The notes under the pieces are model-generated. The model was not told the DNA's origin. It saw only the letters and a program-made list of their open reading frames with translations, and searched no databases. A program made the translations under genes and the position numbers. Shown piece after piece: positions 12,492 through 23,267 of a stretch of DNA of 64,000 bases. The stretch's first letter is position 1. Each line of letters starts with the position of its first letter. The DNA is from Allacma fusca (Eukaryota > Arthropoda > Collembola > Symphypleona > Sminthuridae): contig OX359245.1 of NCBI GenBank assembly GCA_947179485.1, forward strand, positions 49,835,067-49,899,066, in the 5' to 3' direction.

Positions 12492-13048
12492 TGTTAAGCC
12501 CTTATTGGCTTTAGGAATGATTATAAGCTAAAATATTCCATACTGCAACATTGATGTACATATATGTCATGCAACCTCTGTAAAATGCATTAGGTACCTT
12601 TGTTTAGTACATTTCTATTGGTCAGAATAATGTAGAAAATATTCCAGGAGGTTGGCACATAAGTGCTCACCTCCTTTTATAAACCCCAGCCTCTCCAGTC
12701 TCAGAGAGACGAGAGAAGCCCGAGCCTCAGACCAAGAAAGACCAAGAGACGCGTGAGAACAGTCGAACTGTGTAACCTTTGTATGTACAATAGAGAATAA
12801 AACTATACTGTGTGGGTAAGAAGTGGTACAACATACGCACTTATTTTACACGGCCGTCGTCTCATCTCTCTCTCACAGCAAGAGTGTGTGCACTCTGCCT
12901 GCTGCACATTCCCCCATCTACTATTTTTTTAACTCTCCTTCCTTCCTCCGACAATCTCTCTCCTCTATTTCCTATTTATTCCCTTTTTTAAATCCATTTC
13001 CTCATATCTGAGCTCTATTTTCCCCCCAAATCCAATTAGCCCATAACA
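12492..13048 (+). repeat. 5' LTR of gypsy element 1
   Basis: 557 bp, TGTTAAGCC...CCATAACA. It contains a TATA-type promoter at 12678-12683 (TATAAA), pyrimidine-rich sequence near its 3' end and AATAAAA (12796-12802), a likely polyadenylation signal. It differs from the 3' LTR at three sites, one of them just 5' of the TATA box (TTTTATAAA here, TTATATAAA there). Confidence 0.95.
12678..12683 (+). promoter_or_regulatory. LTR TATA box
   Basis: TATAAA preceded by CTCCTT and followed by CCCC, in the middle of the LTR as expected for the U3 promoter. The matching site in the 3' LTR is 21788-21793 and in the solo LTR it is on the minus strand near 44817. Function is inferred from position and conservation. 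Confidence 0.6.
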
Positions 13049-13066
13049 TGGTGCACGGTGCGCGGT
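13049..13066 (+). promoter_or_regulatory. candidate primer binding site
   Basis: TGGTGCACGGTGCGCGG begins immediately after the 5' LTR. TGG is the expected complement of a tRNA CCA end, so this is the likely minus-strand priming site. I do not assign the tRNA species. Confidence 0.6.
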
Positions 13067-13233
13067 TTTTCTGTACTTTGAATTCGTTAATTCTAGTATA
13101 AACGATTCAGTACCTCTCAGCGAGTTTGCTCCCGTCAAAAATCCATTCCTAAATATTTTTCTGGCTTAGGCCTCGGCCGGAGGCCCTGCTCAAAATTTTC
13201 CTACCCCTTCCTCACGTTTCCTCCACAAAACCC

Positions 13234-15876
13234 ATGTCTCGACGAGAAATTAGACTCATAAGAGTGGTCAAACTAAATTCACGCAGTGAATTCATACGCT
13301 ATAACAACGTCAATTATATTGCCATCCTCCAAAGTGACGCCAACAACGTCGATCTTAGTTCTACAGAGCAAACGGAAGCGTTAAACAAGTATCCCCACCT
13401 AACTGTCGAAAAAGCCATCCGTCAGTTCCGATTTTATAAACTCTTTCGTCAAAAACTACCACAATATCTCAACACGGACATCGTACCAGAAACGGTCACC
13501 GCCGCGGATTTTGACGTATTGTACAAACAACGAAGCCGTATCCCACGGTCCGTGGACACCTCCACAACCTTGGACGAGACAACTGTAATTCCCGTACCGG
13601 ACGACACACGAGCTCAAACTCCACCAAGCACGGACGGAGAAAATACCGAGGGCCCGACTCCCGAACCGCCAACGACACCAGCCGACTTCAGGTCATTCAA
13701 CCCCAGCCGAACGTCCACTCCAGCCATCTCTACTGGACCACATGATCCTGATAACAATTTGGCTGTTACAACAGAAACTGTAAGCCAAAATTTTAATTTT
13801 TCTGAGCATACTATCATAGCCACTCCAACCGCTACAACTTCCCAACCTACGTCCACTCGTCTATTCAACAATCACAACTACTTTGAAGAGGTCGCTCAAC
13901 AATTCGTTGATCGGATTCAATCCAAACAACAGCGTGATTCATCCGGGACTAGCATAGTGAACTATCCCTATTATCAAACACTTTTGGGAGAATTAAATTT
14001 AGCTACTGCTCTCACCCCAGATCTTAGCTTTTTGAATACCCGAGCAAGCTTCAACCGTATTGTTGCACGAATCATCACCATCTTCCGAAATTGGCAAACG
14101 CACACCACCGAACACACATCATTAATAGAAGAGCTTCAGGACATTCACGAATCGTTATTGGCAACAGATCTCCTCACAACTGTAACTACATCCACAGCAA
14201 TCCCCACTACTTCCACTGCAACTGCATCTCATTCTTTTCTCTCTCATCCTACTCCTGCGTCTTCCGCTCCACAATTTTATAGTCTGATCCCTCTCATTAA
14301 TTCTTGGTCAGAAAGGCTCAAAACTTTGAAAAGACAAAACCAAGATATTACCCACCAACTAACCTTAGCCTATTATCTCAGTCTTGTAGATGAAAATAAC
14401 CTGATCAATAAGGTCACTCTTTCCAACTTCCCTTTCACATCTCCGGACGCCTATCGTGAAGCAATTTTTCTATTGCCACAAGAATTTATCTCTGAAGCGA
14501 CCCATCAACACCCAAACCTTCTATCTATCCCACCATCCTCCTTTCCTGCGAATCCTCAATCAAATCCTATCCAAAACGCTACCACTCCTGATATTGATCC
14601 TGACGACCCCACAACTATCATTCCTGACGACGATAATCCACTTTATAATATTCAAATCACACCTCCTCCTGCGTCAAACACCGACATTAATTCCGATTCC
14701 GATTCCGAATCCCTTCATTTTACCACAGCTTCAAATAGTGTTTCCTCCTCGCGGGCTTCATCTCGAGCCTCATCTCCAACTCCATCCATTTCTCCTATTC
14801 CTCCTCCCGTTGCACCTCAACCCATCATGGACAATAACAGATTCCTACTTGATAAACCAAAATTTTCTCCTTCTGAGCTCTCCTCTGACAATCTTAGAAA
14901 GTTCTTCACACGTTGTAATTCCTTCTTTGCCACATTCACTGCTGATGACGCTACCAAGAAAGCATACATTCAACATCAAATATCAGATGCTTCTCCAACC
15001 GGCAAAAATTATCTTGACCACTACTGTGACTTAAGATCTACAAAACGTAAAACCTATGCCCAATTCTGTGATGACATCCTCAACAACATTCCAAAAGATG
15101 TACCAGACAGTAAAACCAAAATACTCAATGCTCTCTCCATGACAAAATACGCCACGGAAACTGCAACCATGTTTGCGCTAAGAGTAAAGGCTGCAGCTGG
15201 TTCCGACTGGAACAATTTTCCAGAAACTACAGCAGTGGAATCCATCCGAGAAAAATTGGACCCTACAGTCAAAATCTTTCTTCAGCGGCACAATGCAAAA
15301 ATCCGTAATTTTGCCCATTTACTGGATGGTCTCAAAGCATACGAAACCTGTGCACCTCAGAGCCCACAAGAGCAAGCTACTGCTACTCCGCAGCTTCCAT
15401 CAAGTTTGGTTGACAAGCTCGACGCCGTTCTAGAGAGGCTCGACAAATTGGAAAATACAAATACAGCTATAATGGCTGTCTCCAACCAGATGCCCCAACC
15501 CAGACGCCAGTACTCATCAAACTTTGCACAAAGACAACAATCCAATCCTTCAAACCCTATCGTATGCTACAGATGCAACAAATCTGGCCATATAGGTAGA
15601 CAATGCCCTACCATTAATGCCCAACAACAAGGACAGACAACTGCCTCTACAGTTACTTGTGAAAGATGCTCACGACCCGGCCATCAGACAAAATTTTGTC
15701 GCCAGCATTTACCCATGCACTACACCGACTATGGTAACTTTCTTGCTGCAAGACGACAACAAAGAGAACAACAAACCCAGAATTTAAACTCGCCAGGGCA
15801 GGCTGCCCTAGGCCTGCCCACAAGCAACTTACGAGCATTGCCAGCTCCAGAAACTCAAGCCTCCAACCGACATTAA
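13234..15876 (+). CDS. gag: gag polyprotein of gypsy element 1
   Basis: 880 residues from an ATG 186 bp after the LTR. The N-terminal 500 residues are rich in Ser, Thr and Pro and low in recognisable structure, followed by a capsid-like helical region (about residues 530-720). Two CCHC zinc knuckles close the protein: CYRCNKSGHIGRQC at about 778-791 and CERCSRPGHQTKFC at about 809-822. It would form the particle and bind element RNA. It is longer than most gypsy Gag proteins because of the low-complexity N-terminus. The ORF is intact. The pol frame starts in another frame near its end, so translation of pol would need frameshifting or re-initiation. Confidence 0.93.
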   Translation: MSRREIRLIRVVKLNSRSEFIRYNNVNYIAILQSDANNVDLSSTEQTEALNKYPHLTVEKAIRQFRFYKLFRQKLPQYLNTDIVPETVTAADFDVLYKQRSRIPRSVDTSTTLDETTVIPVPDDTRAQTPPSTDGENTEGPTPEPPTTPADFRSFNPSRTSTPAISTGPHDPDNNLAVTTETVSQNFNFSEHTIIATPTATTSQPTSTRLFNNHNYFEEVAQQFVDRIQSKQQRDSSGTSIVNYPYYQTLLGELNLATALTPDLSFLNTRASFNRIVARIITIFRNWQTHTTEHTSLIEELQDIHESLLATDLLTTVTTSTAIPTTSTATASHSFLSHPTPASSAPQFYSLIPLINSWSERLKTLKRQNQDITHQLTLAYYLSLVDENNLINKVTLSNFPFTSPDAYREAIFLLPQEFISEATHQHPNLLSIPPSSFPANPQSNPIQNATTPDIDPDDPTTIIPDDDNPLYNIQITPPPASNTDINSDSDSESLHFTTASNSVSSSRASSRASSPTPSISPIPPPVAPQPIMDNNRFLLDKPKFSPSELSSDNLRKFFTRCNSFFATFTADDATKKAYIQHQISDASPTGKNYLDHYCDLRSTKRKTYAQFCDDILNNIPKDVPDSKTKILNALSMTKYATETATMFALRVKAAAGSDWNNFPETTAVESIREKLDPTVKIFLQRHNAKIRNFAHLLDGLKAYETCAPQSPQEQATATPQLPSSLVDKLDAVLERLDKLENTNTAIMAVSNQMPQPRRQYSSNFAQRQQSNPSNPIVCYRCNKSGHIGRQCPTINAQQQGQTTASTVTCERCSRPGHQTKFCRQHLPMHYTDYGNFLAARRQQREQQTQNLNSPGQAALGLPTSNLRALPAPETQASNRH

Positions 15877-15938
15877 TAATTCCCACCATCTCTACACTGT
15901 CGGCAACTCCAAAATCAATTCATTCCCTATCATGCTCA

Positions 15939-17183
15939 TTGAAAATCATCATTACCATCCATGGCCACAAACTCCCGTGTCTCATCGACACAGGGGCTGC
16001 AGCATCACTCATTCATCCTTCATATGTACCACATGGATCCCGAATAATGCCGAGTACAATAAGGCTTGTAGACGCTAGTGGAAATCCCATGCAGAACAAC
16101 GGCTTAACTCTCGTCAAATTCCAGATAGGTAATTATACATTCAACCATCCCTTCATTGTAGCCCCATCGACTTCTCTCAACTGTATTTTAGGTACAGACT
16201 TTCTGTACTCGAAAAGTGGATTCATCATAAACACCACAGCAAATACACTCTGGAATAAATTCACGGGACACGTTCCCCTTATTCACACTCTTCTTCAACA
16301 TGAACAAGCCTTGCAAGACAAAAGTAACCTTCCAATTTCACTTCCCGAGTCTACTTTAACAAAAGAATCTGTTTCCAAAAAATCCTTGAACCTAATCTCG
16401 ACAGCAGCGAATGCTACGCTTCACCAACCCTTGACCAACCCTCAACCCACCAACCCCCAAGACAAAGAACAGGAAGTTCAGTCCGTTGATCCTCCTCTGA
16501 CTCCTTCCAAGGAAACTTACACACCTTCTCGAACATCTGCCTCCACACAAACCCGTTCCACTTCTACAGAGAGCTCATCTCAAACCCTTTCCACAAGCAA
16601 GAATAAAACTTTACATGGAAATAAATATTTCCGAAGACCACAGCAAACTACAGCAGATACTACCTCAGACGAGTCTGAGAAGGGATACTACCATAGGTCA
16701 TCCAACCCAAACCGTCGTAGAATTTCCACTTCTCGCAGAGCTACTATCAACACTATACCCACTTCTACATCATTCCGGTCTACTATACCTACCAAATCAA
16801 CCACCTTTAAAACTCTTCCCATTTTGTGTATATCACACACCAAACCAAGTCATGTGCTACGAGTACAAGGAACTCAAACTATTGGCCCTAGGTCTCATGT
16901 TACAATTCCGACTTTTCATCCCTGCGAAGAAAATATTCCAATGTATTTTCAACCTCACCCCTCTCTTTACAATGATTATCATGTTCTCGCTCCACACTCC
17001 ATCCTGTCTCCCACTTCTAAATTTTTTCTTGTCACTAATCCCACCAATATTCACGTCACCCTACCGGATGGCCTCGGTTTAGGTCACATAACTCCTTTAG
17101 ACTATTATGACAACTCCATGACTCCCATCCCAATCAACGCCATTGATAACTCCCAACTTGACAACGAAGTTGCCTCATTTTAA
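15939..17183 (+). CDS. pol: pol N-terminal part: aspartic protease region of gypsy element 1
   Basis: An open stretch with the retropepsin active-site motif LIDTGAAASLI near its start and the second-lobe sequence ILGTDFLY about 60 residues later. After it comes a Ser/Thr-rich linker. The listed start codon is TTG; upstream, protease-like coding sequence (INSFPIML) reads in a different frame, so a one-base frame change lies near 15940. The ORF ends at TAA 17181-17183, in frame with the reverse transcriptase that follows, so pol is one frame interrupted by a single stop. In an element this young, the stop may be a recent mutation or a real readthrough site. Confidence 0.85.
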   Translation: MKIIITIHGHKLPCLIDTGAAASLIHPSYVPHGSRIMPSTIRLVDASGNPMQNNGLTLVKFQIGNYTFNHPFIVAPSTSLNCILGTDFLYSKSGFIINTTANTLWNKFTGHVPLIHTLLQHEQALQDKSNLPISLPESTLTKESVSKKSLNLISTAANATLHQPLTNPQPTNPQDKEQEVQSVDPPLTPSKETYTPSRTSASTQTRSTSTESSSQTLSTSKNKTLHGNKYFRRPQQTTADTTSDESEKGYYHRSSNPNRRRISTSRRATINTIPTSTSFRSTIPTKSTTFKTLPILCISHTKPSHVLRVQGTQTIGPRSHVTIPTFHPCEENIPMYFQPHPSLYNDYHVLAPHSILSPTSKFFLVTNPTNIHVTLPDGLGLGHITPLDYYDNSMTPIPINAIDNSQLDNEVASF

Positions 17184-20100
17184 ATTAACCCCGAGCTCAA
17201 CACTGAAGATACAATCAAAATCAGGAACTTACTCAAAGAATACAGTAGCTCCTTTGCATTTCACCCTAACGAACTAGGCAAATGTGACACCATCCCATTT
17301 AAAGTCGAATTGGAACACCAGAAAATTGTTGCTCACAAGGCTTATAAGACATCGGCCTTCCAGGACCAGATTATTAATGCCGAAGTACAGAAACTACTTC
17401 ACAACAACATCATTGAACCATCCACGTCCCCCTTTACCAGTCCTGTAATTATTATCCTCAAAAAACCCAACGATGACGGCATTCGCAAACCCAGAATGGT
17501 CATTGACTTTCGGTCTTTGAATAAATTAACAAAAGCCATGCATTGGCCCCTACCAAACATCGATGACATTTTACGGCGACTTCAAAACCAGAAGTACTTT
17601 AGCACTTTAGACCTTGCCCAGGGTTTCCACCAAATTACAGTTGACAAAGATTCCCGTGAAAAGCTCAGCTTTATCACCAAGGACGGACAATTTCAATACC
17701 TCATGATGCCCTTCGGCACGAAAAACTCCCCATCCCATTTTTGCCGCCTTATAGATGTCATTTTATCGGATTTAAAATACACAACTGCGATGGCATACGT
17801 AGACGACATTGTCGTCGCCAGCCAGACGATAGACGACCATATCAGCAAACTCAGAAAAATCTTTGACCGCTTCAATGAGCATAACTTAAAATTCGAACCT
17901 ACTAAATGCAAATTTGGCTTTGAGAAAATAAGTTTACTTGGATTTACGATTACATCCTACGGGATACAGCCCTACAATGAAAATCTAGCTGGAATAAGAA
18001 ACATGCCACCTCCACATGATGTCAAATCAGTCCAGTCATTCTTAGGCATGGCCAACTTTTTTAGACGCTTCATCCCTCACTTTGCTCAAATTGCTTCCCC
18101 ACTACGGCAACTAACAAGACACAATGTACCCTTCGAATGGACACAAGAATGTCAACAAGCATTCGAGGCTTTGAAGAACCTTCTCATTTGTCAACCTGTA
18201 CTAGCACACTATGATCCCAATAAACCTACATTCCTATACACGGATGCATCTTTACTAGGTATCGGTGCCTATCTCACCCAGCTTCAACCGGACGGACACG
18301 AACACCCCATATATTTCCTCAGTAGAAAATTGAATAAGTACGAACAAAAATACAACATTAGACTGCTAGAGTTATTAGCCATCACTTGGGCTACTATGAA
18401 ACTCAAGGAATACCTCTTAGGTATTCCGTTCACTGTTCGTACCGATCATCATAGCCTCTGCTATATAATGAGGACAAAAGATGAGTTAGATCCCAAACTT
18501 CAACGCCTTCAGTTGTTACTCATGCCCTATGACATTACCATACAGTATGTTAAAGGCACTACACATCGTGTGGCTGACTGCCTCAGTCGCAACCCATTTG
18601 GGGAACCTGACCATTCCGAAACTGACAATGATGCCTGCTTGTCCATTAATGCTATTAGCATTTCCGCCCTCAAAGAAGAACAGATGAATGATCAAGCCAT
18701 AGCGAAAATCATTACTAAGCTCCCTACAACTTGGAAGTTGAAATCAAAATATACACTAATTAACGGTATTTTATATAAATACAATTCCAAACAAGGTGAA
18801 ACCTCCCTCATCGTAATTCCCAAACAAATGGTCCCTGACATAATTCAAAAACATCACAATTCTGTGTGCCATATGGGCCACACAAAAACTTTACGGAAGC
18901 TACAAACTAGTTTTTACTGGAGGACCATGTCCAAAGATGTCCATGCATTTATTCAATCCTGCCCCATCTGCCAGGAGCGCAAAACTCCCAGAGGACAAAA
19001 ACAACCTGGAGAATTCCAGTATATACCCATCCCCCTCCGCCCATTTGAACGTGTTCAAATGGACATTCAGGGTCCAATCACAAATCAAGCCGGCCGCCCG
19101 AGATACATCATTACAGCCATCTGCTACTTGACTAAATTTTTAGTCACTGACGTCGTCCCCATAGCTGATGCTAAAACAATTGCGAATTTTATCTTGAATA
19201 AACTAGCCTGTTTATACTCCCTGCCTGAAATTATCCAAACAGATCAAGGCACAGAATTTAATAACTCAGTTCTCTCGGAATTATCCAAAATATTCAACTT
19301 TAACATGCAATACTCAACAGCATTCCACCCTCAGAGCCAGGGGCTCGTGGAAAGGACCCACCAGACGCTCGGTGATGCCATAGCAATGTACACTGCTGAA
19401 GCTAAAACTGACTGGCCCTTAGCACTCCCCGCTTTGACCTTTCATTTAAATAATACCCAACACACTTCTCATGGATACACCCCGTTCTTCCTTCTCCGTT
19501 CTCCTCTTCGAAATGCCTTCCCCACGTTTACCCCTGAACACCAAAATATTCAAAATATGGACACACTATGGAAAACAACACATGATATTCTCACACGTCA
19601 TCGAGAAAAATATGCTGCCCGAGTTAACAAAAGTAAACGCACGGTTACATATGAAATCGGAGACAACGTGCTCTTGGAGCACACTGCCACCAAACCCGGA
19701 ATTAGCTCAAAACTTCTCCCTCGTTGGAGAGGCCCATTCAGCGTAATTGACATTCCGTCCGAAGTAAATTATACAATCCGAGGTTCCACTGGCACCTCTA
19801 TGAAGACAATGACCGTACATGTATCAAGACTCAAAAAATATTATGAACGACCAAACTGGTTAAAACTGCCATCTTTATTGCATACAACACAACTGGCTCC
19901 GAATCCAGAGCAGTTCACAAATTTACAAGATTTAACACAAGCTCCTCCTCACTCTACAGGTCCTGTGACCTCACCTGACCCTGAAAAATTTACTAAGTCC
20001 TTAGAGAAAGAAAAATCGGGCGTGACCCCTCTAGGACCTCACGATCCCGAGGGCCCCACCCAAACCCCTCCCCCTATGGAAGGCCCCCCTCCCCCAAGAG

Positions 20101-20411
20101 GTCACCTTCCCCCATTGGAATCCTACCCTTCTAAAGAGTCACCACCTGACCTACCTACAATAATTGATCAATCAACGGCACTATCGAATCATAATGAACC
20201 ATTAAGTGCAAATTTACAACAATCAGAATCAATTACACTGCCTACAAAAAGAATCAGAAGGACTCAACAACAAATTTTAGAAGAGGATTCACAAAAAATA
20301 ATCCCCTCGGATTTTTACACTCGTAAAGATGAAGAATTCCGAAGATCTACACGACATAATATACAAGCAGTGGAAAATTTATTCCATTCAATGCTTGTTC
20401 GCTGTTCCTAA
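17184..20411 (+). CDS. pol: pol: reverse transcriptase, RNase H, integrase of gypsy element 1
   Basis: Open for over 1,070 codons after the protease stop. Reverse transcriptase carries the catalytic YVDD (about 17796-17807) and the upstream FSTLDLAQGFHQI motif. RNase H begins at FLYTDASLLGIGAYL (about 18230). Integrase has the HHCC zinc-binding module (about 18850-18990) and the DDE catalytic residues in MDIQG, TDQGTEF and GLVERTH (about 19060, 19240, 19350). A GPY/F-type module with WRGPF follows, then a Pro-rich tail. It copies element RNA and integrates the DNA. No internal break is seen, so apart from the protease-end stop and frame change it looks functional. Confidence 0.95.
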   Translation: MNPELNTEDTIKIRNLLKEYSSSFAFHPNELGKCDTIPFKVELEHQKIVAHKAYKTSAFQDQIINAEVQKLLHNNIIEPSTSPFTSPVIIILKKPNDDGIRKPRMVIDFRSLNKLTKAMHWPLPNIDDILRRLQNQKYFSTLDLAQGFHQITVDKDSREKLSFITKDGQFQYLMMPFGTKNSPSHFCRLIDVILSDLKYTTAMAYVDDIVVASQTIDDHISKLRKIFDRFNEHNLKFEPTKCKFGFEKISLLGFTITSYGIQPYNENLAGIRNMPPPHDVKSVQSFLGMANFFRRFIPHFAQIASPLRQLTRHNVPFEWTQECQQAFEALKNLLICQPVLAHYDPNKPTFLYTDASLLGIGAYLTQLQPDGHEHPIYFLSRKLNKYEQKYNIRLLELLAITWATMKLKEYLLGIPFTVRTDHHSLCYIMRTKDELDPKLQRLQLLLMPYDITIQYVKGTTHRVADCLSRNPFGEPDHSETDNDACLSINAISISALKEEQMNDQAIAKIITKLPTTWKLKSKYTLINGILYKYNSKQGETSLIVIPKQMVPDIIQKHHNSVCHMGHTKTLRKLQTSFYWRTMSKDVHAFIQSCPICQERKTPRGQKQPGEFQYIPIPLRPFERVQMDIQGPITNQAGRPRYIITAICYLTKFLVTDVVPIADAKTIANFILNKLACLYSLPEIIQTDQGTEFNNSVLSELSKIFNFNMQYSTAFHPQSQGLVERTHQTLGDAIAMYTAEAKTDWPLALPALTFHLNNTQHTSHGYTPFFLLRSPLRNAFPTFTPEHQNIQNMDTLWKTTHDILTRHREKYAARVNKSKRTVTYEIGDNVLLEHTATKPGISSKLLPRWRGPFSVIDIPSEVNYTIRGSTGTSMKTMTVHVSRLKKYYERPNWLKLPSLLHTTQLAPNPEQFTNLQDLTQAPPHSTGPVTSPDPEKFTKSLEKEKSGVTPLGPHDPEGPTQTPPPMEGPPPPRGHLPPLESYPSKESPPDLPTIIDQSTALSNHNEPLSANLQQSESITLPTKRIRRTQQQILEEDSQKIIPSDFYTRKDEEFRRSTRHNIQAVENLFHSMLVRCS

Positions 20412-21601
20412 TTTTGTTCAACATTACTATGCTCATGAGAACATTAACAAGAATTCAAAAGAAAAAATTCTGAAACTCAAGAAAATTTCAGCCTTGGTCA
20501 TTCATTTCTGCCCCATGTATAATGCAACTCACAAAACACCATTGAACAAAGGTCACCATTCTATGGCAGGGGTTCCCGACCCTCTCAGGTGCCTTGAACT
20601 CCCACTGGATTGCTCCGACCACCAAGTGACCTTATGTTCACGATGTTAGCAAATCACATTATACAATTACCGGCGTCCTCAACAAATAACCTGGATCTAA
20701 GGACCGTAAGGGCATCGGCCCCCAGACCCTTCGCCCTATCCTAACAACAACTATCACTTTCACTTTTGAATTTTTATCCATGAGCGATGAATTCAAAACA
20801 CCAAAATTTTCGTCACCCTGTACAAACAAGAAATTACAGGATTAACATTTTGATTGTCACAAGCTTACACTAATTCATGAATATTTTTGAGTTCTAGAAA
20901 CAATTTACATTCTGCAGAATTATCCTCCGAAAACTCCAGCTGAAGAAATCTCCACATCTCCTTCTCCCTGAATTAGCAGCTATAAAACTCTTGGATCCAC
21001 AACGGCGCCTTCACATTTCATGAATCTATGTTTAATATAATTATTCCTTATTGCTTTTAACTTTTACACATAATATACTCATTTATGCCACTCTTGTAAT
21101 ACACAACTTTAGTTACTCTGTTAACACTTACTCTATTTTTCCTTCAAGGCCTTCTATTTTCCCCGATACTTATAGAATTGATCACTCCAATATTTATCGA
21201 CCTTCCTATTCGAATCCCTGAAATACACACAAAATTTCTTTATAAAACCTTTTCCACACTCACTCACACTCATATGTTATGCTAAACTTCTTATACACAC
21301 ACAAAAATGTTTTTTACTCACCCACTATGGTCACTTTCTCGTTTTTTGTACTCCACAAATTATGGGGCATAATTTTCCCCTTCCTAGTGCAGTTTACGGC
21401 GTTAAAATCGGTTTAAAAATGTATTTACTAGGAAATTTCTAACATATTGTAAGTATTCCGTATGATAACAACTTTAGCAAATATGGCTACCAGAATAAGC
21501 ACACCTTCAAGTTCAAGACTACACAAGAAGGAAAAAACCGCTCCACATCCAGCTCATATTTTTTTCAACGATGGGGTCATCGTTTCATTCAATCCAATGA
21601 A
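20412..21601 (+). other. 3' non-coding region of gypsy element 1
   Basis: 1.19 kb between pol and the 3' LTR without a membrane-protein or env-like ORF. A small palindrome (ACGATG...CATCGT, about 21568-21583) lies shortly before the LTR. No strong polypurine tract is seen directly at the LTR edge, which is unusual; GGAAAAAACCG near 21529 is the nearest purine run. Confidence 0.6.
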
Positions 21602-22158
21602 TGTTAAGCCCTTATTGGCTTTAGGAATGATTATAAGCTAAAATATTCCATACTGCAACATTGATGTACATATATGTCATGCAACCTCTGTAAAATGCAT
21701 TAGGTACCTTTGTTTAGTACATTTCTATTGGTCAGAATAATGTAGGAAATATTCCAGGAGGTTGGCACATAAGTGCTCACCTCCTTATATAAACCCCAGC
21801 CTCTCCAGTCTCAGAGAGACGAGAGAAGCCCGAGCCTCAGACCAAGAAAGACCAAGAGACGCGTGAGAACAGTCGAACTGTGTAACCTTTGTATGTACAA
21901 TAGAGAATAAAACTATACGGTGTGGGTAAGAAGTGGTACAACATACGCACTTATTTTACACGGCCGTCGTCTCATCTCTCTCTCACAGCAAGAGTGTGTG
22001 CACTCTGCCTGCTGCACATTCCCCCATCTACTATTTTTTTAACTCTCCTTCCTTCCTCCGACAATCTCTCTCCTCTATTTCCTATTTATTCCCTTTTTTA
22101 AATCCATTTCCTCATATCTGAGCTCTATTTTCCCCCCAAATCCAATTAGCCCATAACA
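21602..22158 (+). repeat. 3' LTR of gypsy element 1
   Basis: 557 bp, 99.5% identical to the 5' LTR by direct comparison (three substitutions). TATA box at 21788-21793. Its right end supplies, on the minus strand, the in-frame stop that truncates the interrupted TPR gene (GAVMG then stop). Confidence 0.95.
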
Positions 22159-23267
22159 GCTCCTAGAATTTTATTTTGCATTTTCAAAACCTCTGTATAT
22201 AGATTTTCTGATTCACTATATTTGGCCTGGTTACGACAAACTTTGGCTAGATAATATTTTGTACGGAGTATTTCGGGGTGGTCGGGGTCTAGTTTTGCAA
22301 TTTGCATGTGCAAAACCTCGTTAAAAAGAACTTCGGAATCGTTAAACTCACCCTTATTTCGATGAATCTTTGCCAAGTTATATCTTGTACGGAGAGTCTC
22401 AGGGTGTTCTGGACCTAGACTTGCAAATTGAATTTGCAAAACATCGTTAAAAAGTTCTAGTGCATCGTCATATTGACCCTGCTTTCTGTACACAGTAGCT
22501 AAGTTATGTTTTGTTAAAATTGTTACTCTGTCTTCTGGACCTAGTGCTTGAATTTCTAATTGCAGAAGCTCCTCATAAAGGTCTTGTGCCTCGTTATATT
22601 TCCCGTTATATATTGTTATTATTATATGATTACGAAGAGCATTTGCTATGTTATGTTTTGTTAAAAGCGTAAGCTTATGTTCCGGGCTTGGTAAGTTGAT
22701 TTGCGTTTGAAGAATCTCCTTGAAAAGTTGTTCCGCATCAAGATATTTACCCATATTTTGTAAAACATCTCCCAAGTTAAGTTTAGTTACAAGTGTGTCA
22801 GGATGGTCCGGAACAAGGAATTTAATTTGCTTTTGCAGAACGTCGTCATAAATTATTTGCGCATCGTTATATTTGCCCTGATGAGAAGTTGCCAACCCTA
22901 CGTTATATTTAGCAAGCAATGTGTGGGGATGGTTCGGACCCAATTGCTTAATTTGGAATTGCAGAACGTCGTTATAAAGCACCTGCGCTTCGGTATAATT
23001 CCCCAGATATTGTAAAACACTTGCTAAGTAATGCTTGGTCCTTATTGTCTCGAATTTGTCCGGACCTAGTAGCTTCATTTGCATTTCTAGAACCTCGTTA
23101 TAAAGATCCTTGGCATCGTTTAATTTCCCCTGTTTCTGTAATACATCTGCCAAGATCCTTTTTTGAGCAAGTTTTTCAAGATCGTCCGGTCGTTTTGATG
23201 CAATTTGGTTTCGAGAAGCTTCGCTTTCGTTGCTAAAATCAGTAGGCGTTGCTTCTGTACTTCTTTC
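22159..23267 (-). pseudogene. TPR protein copy 2, main body, interrupted by gypsy element 1
   Basis: Eight complete 42-residue KLC-type TPRs and the beginning of a ninth. The open frame begins at 23267 right after an acceptor-like TGTAG and reads RSTEATPTDFSNES, aligning with the copy-1 N-terminus but without its ATG, so the true start is probably in an upstream exon not identified. Repeat five carries a seven-residue insertion (RNHIIITIYNGKYN instead of RNQGKYN) encoded by an ATAATAATAACA-like run. At the left end the retrotransposon breaks the gene; the last repeat and tail are at 12358-12491. The allele would make a protein lacking the last ~45 residues and ending in LTR-encoded VMG. All other codons look undamaged. 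Confidence 0.85.

Larger units (their letters stand above)
12492..22158 (+). mobile_element. complete young Ty3/gypsy LTR retrotransposon
   Basis: A 9.67-kb element with 557-bp LTRs (TG...CA ends) and 4-bp target duplication GCTC (12488-12491 and 22159-22162). Internal order is gag, protease, reverse transcriptase, RNase H, integrase, the Ty3/gypsy order. The two LTRs differ at only three positions (G/A, T/A, T/G), so the insertion is recent. It lies antisense inside TPR gene copy 2. No env-like ORF follows pol. A solo LTR of the same family is at 44451-45006. Confidence 0.97.

Noticed and set aside
12823..13011. 62-codon ORF in each LTR of element 1
   Set aside because: Lies in the pyrimidine-rich LTR 3' part; no codon bias or domain.
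14456..15034. 192-codon ORF inside gag
   Set aside because: Overlaps the gag frame; Pro/Leu/Ile-rich shadow of its low-complexity sequence.
20412..21601. env gene in gypsy element 1
   Set aside because: No long ORF, signal peptide, or transmembrane anchor; the region is non-coding.
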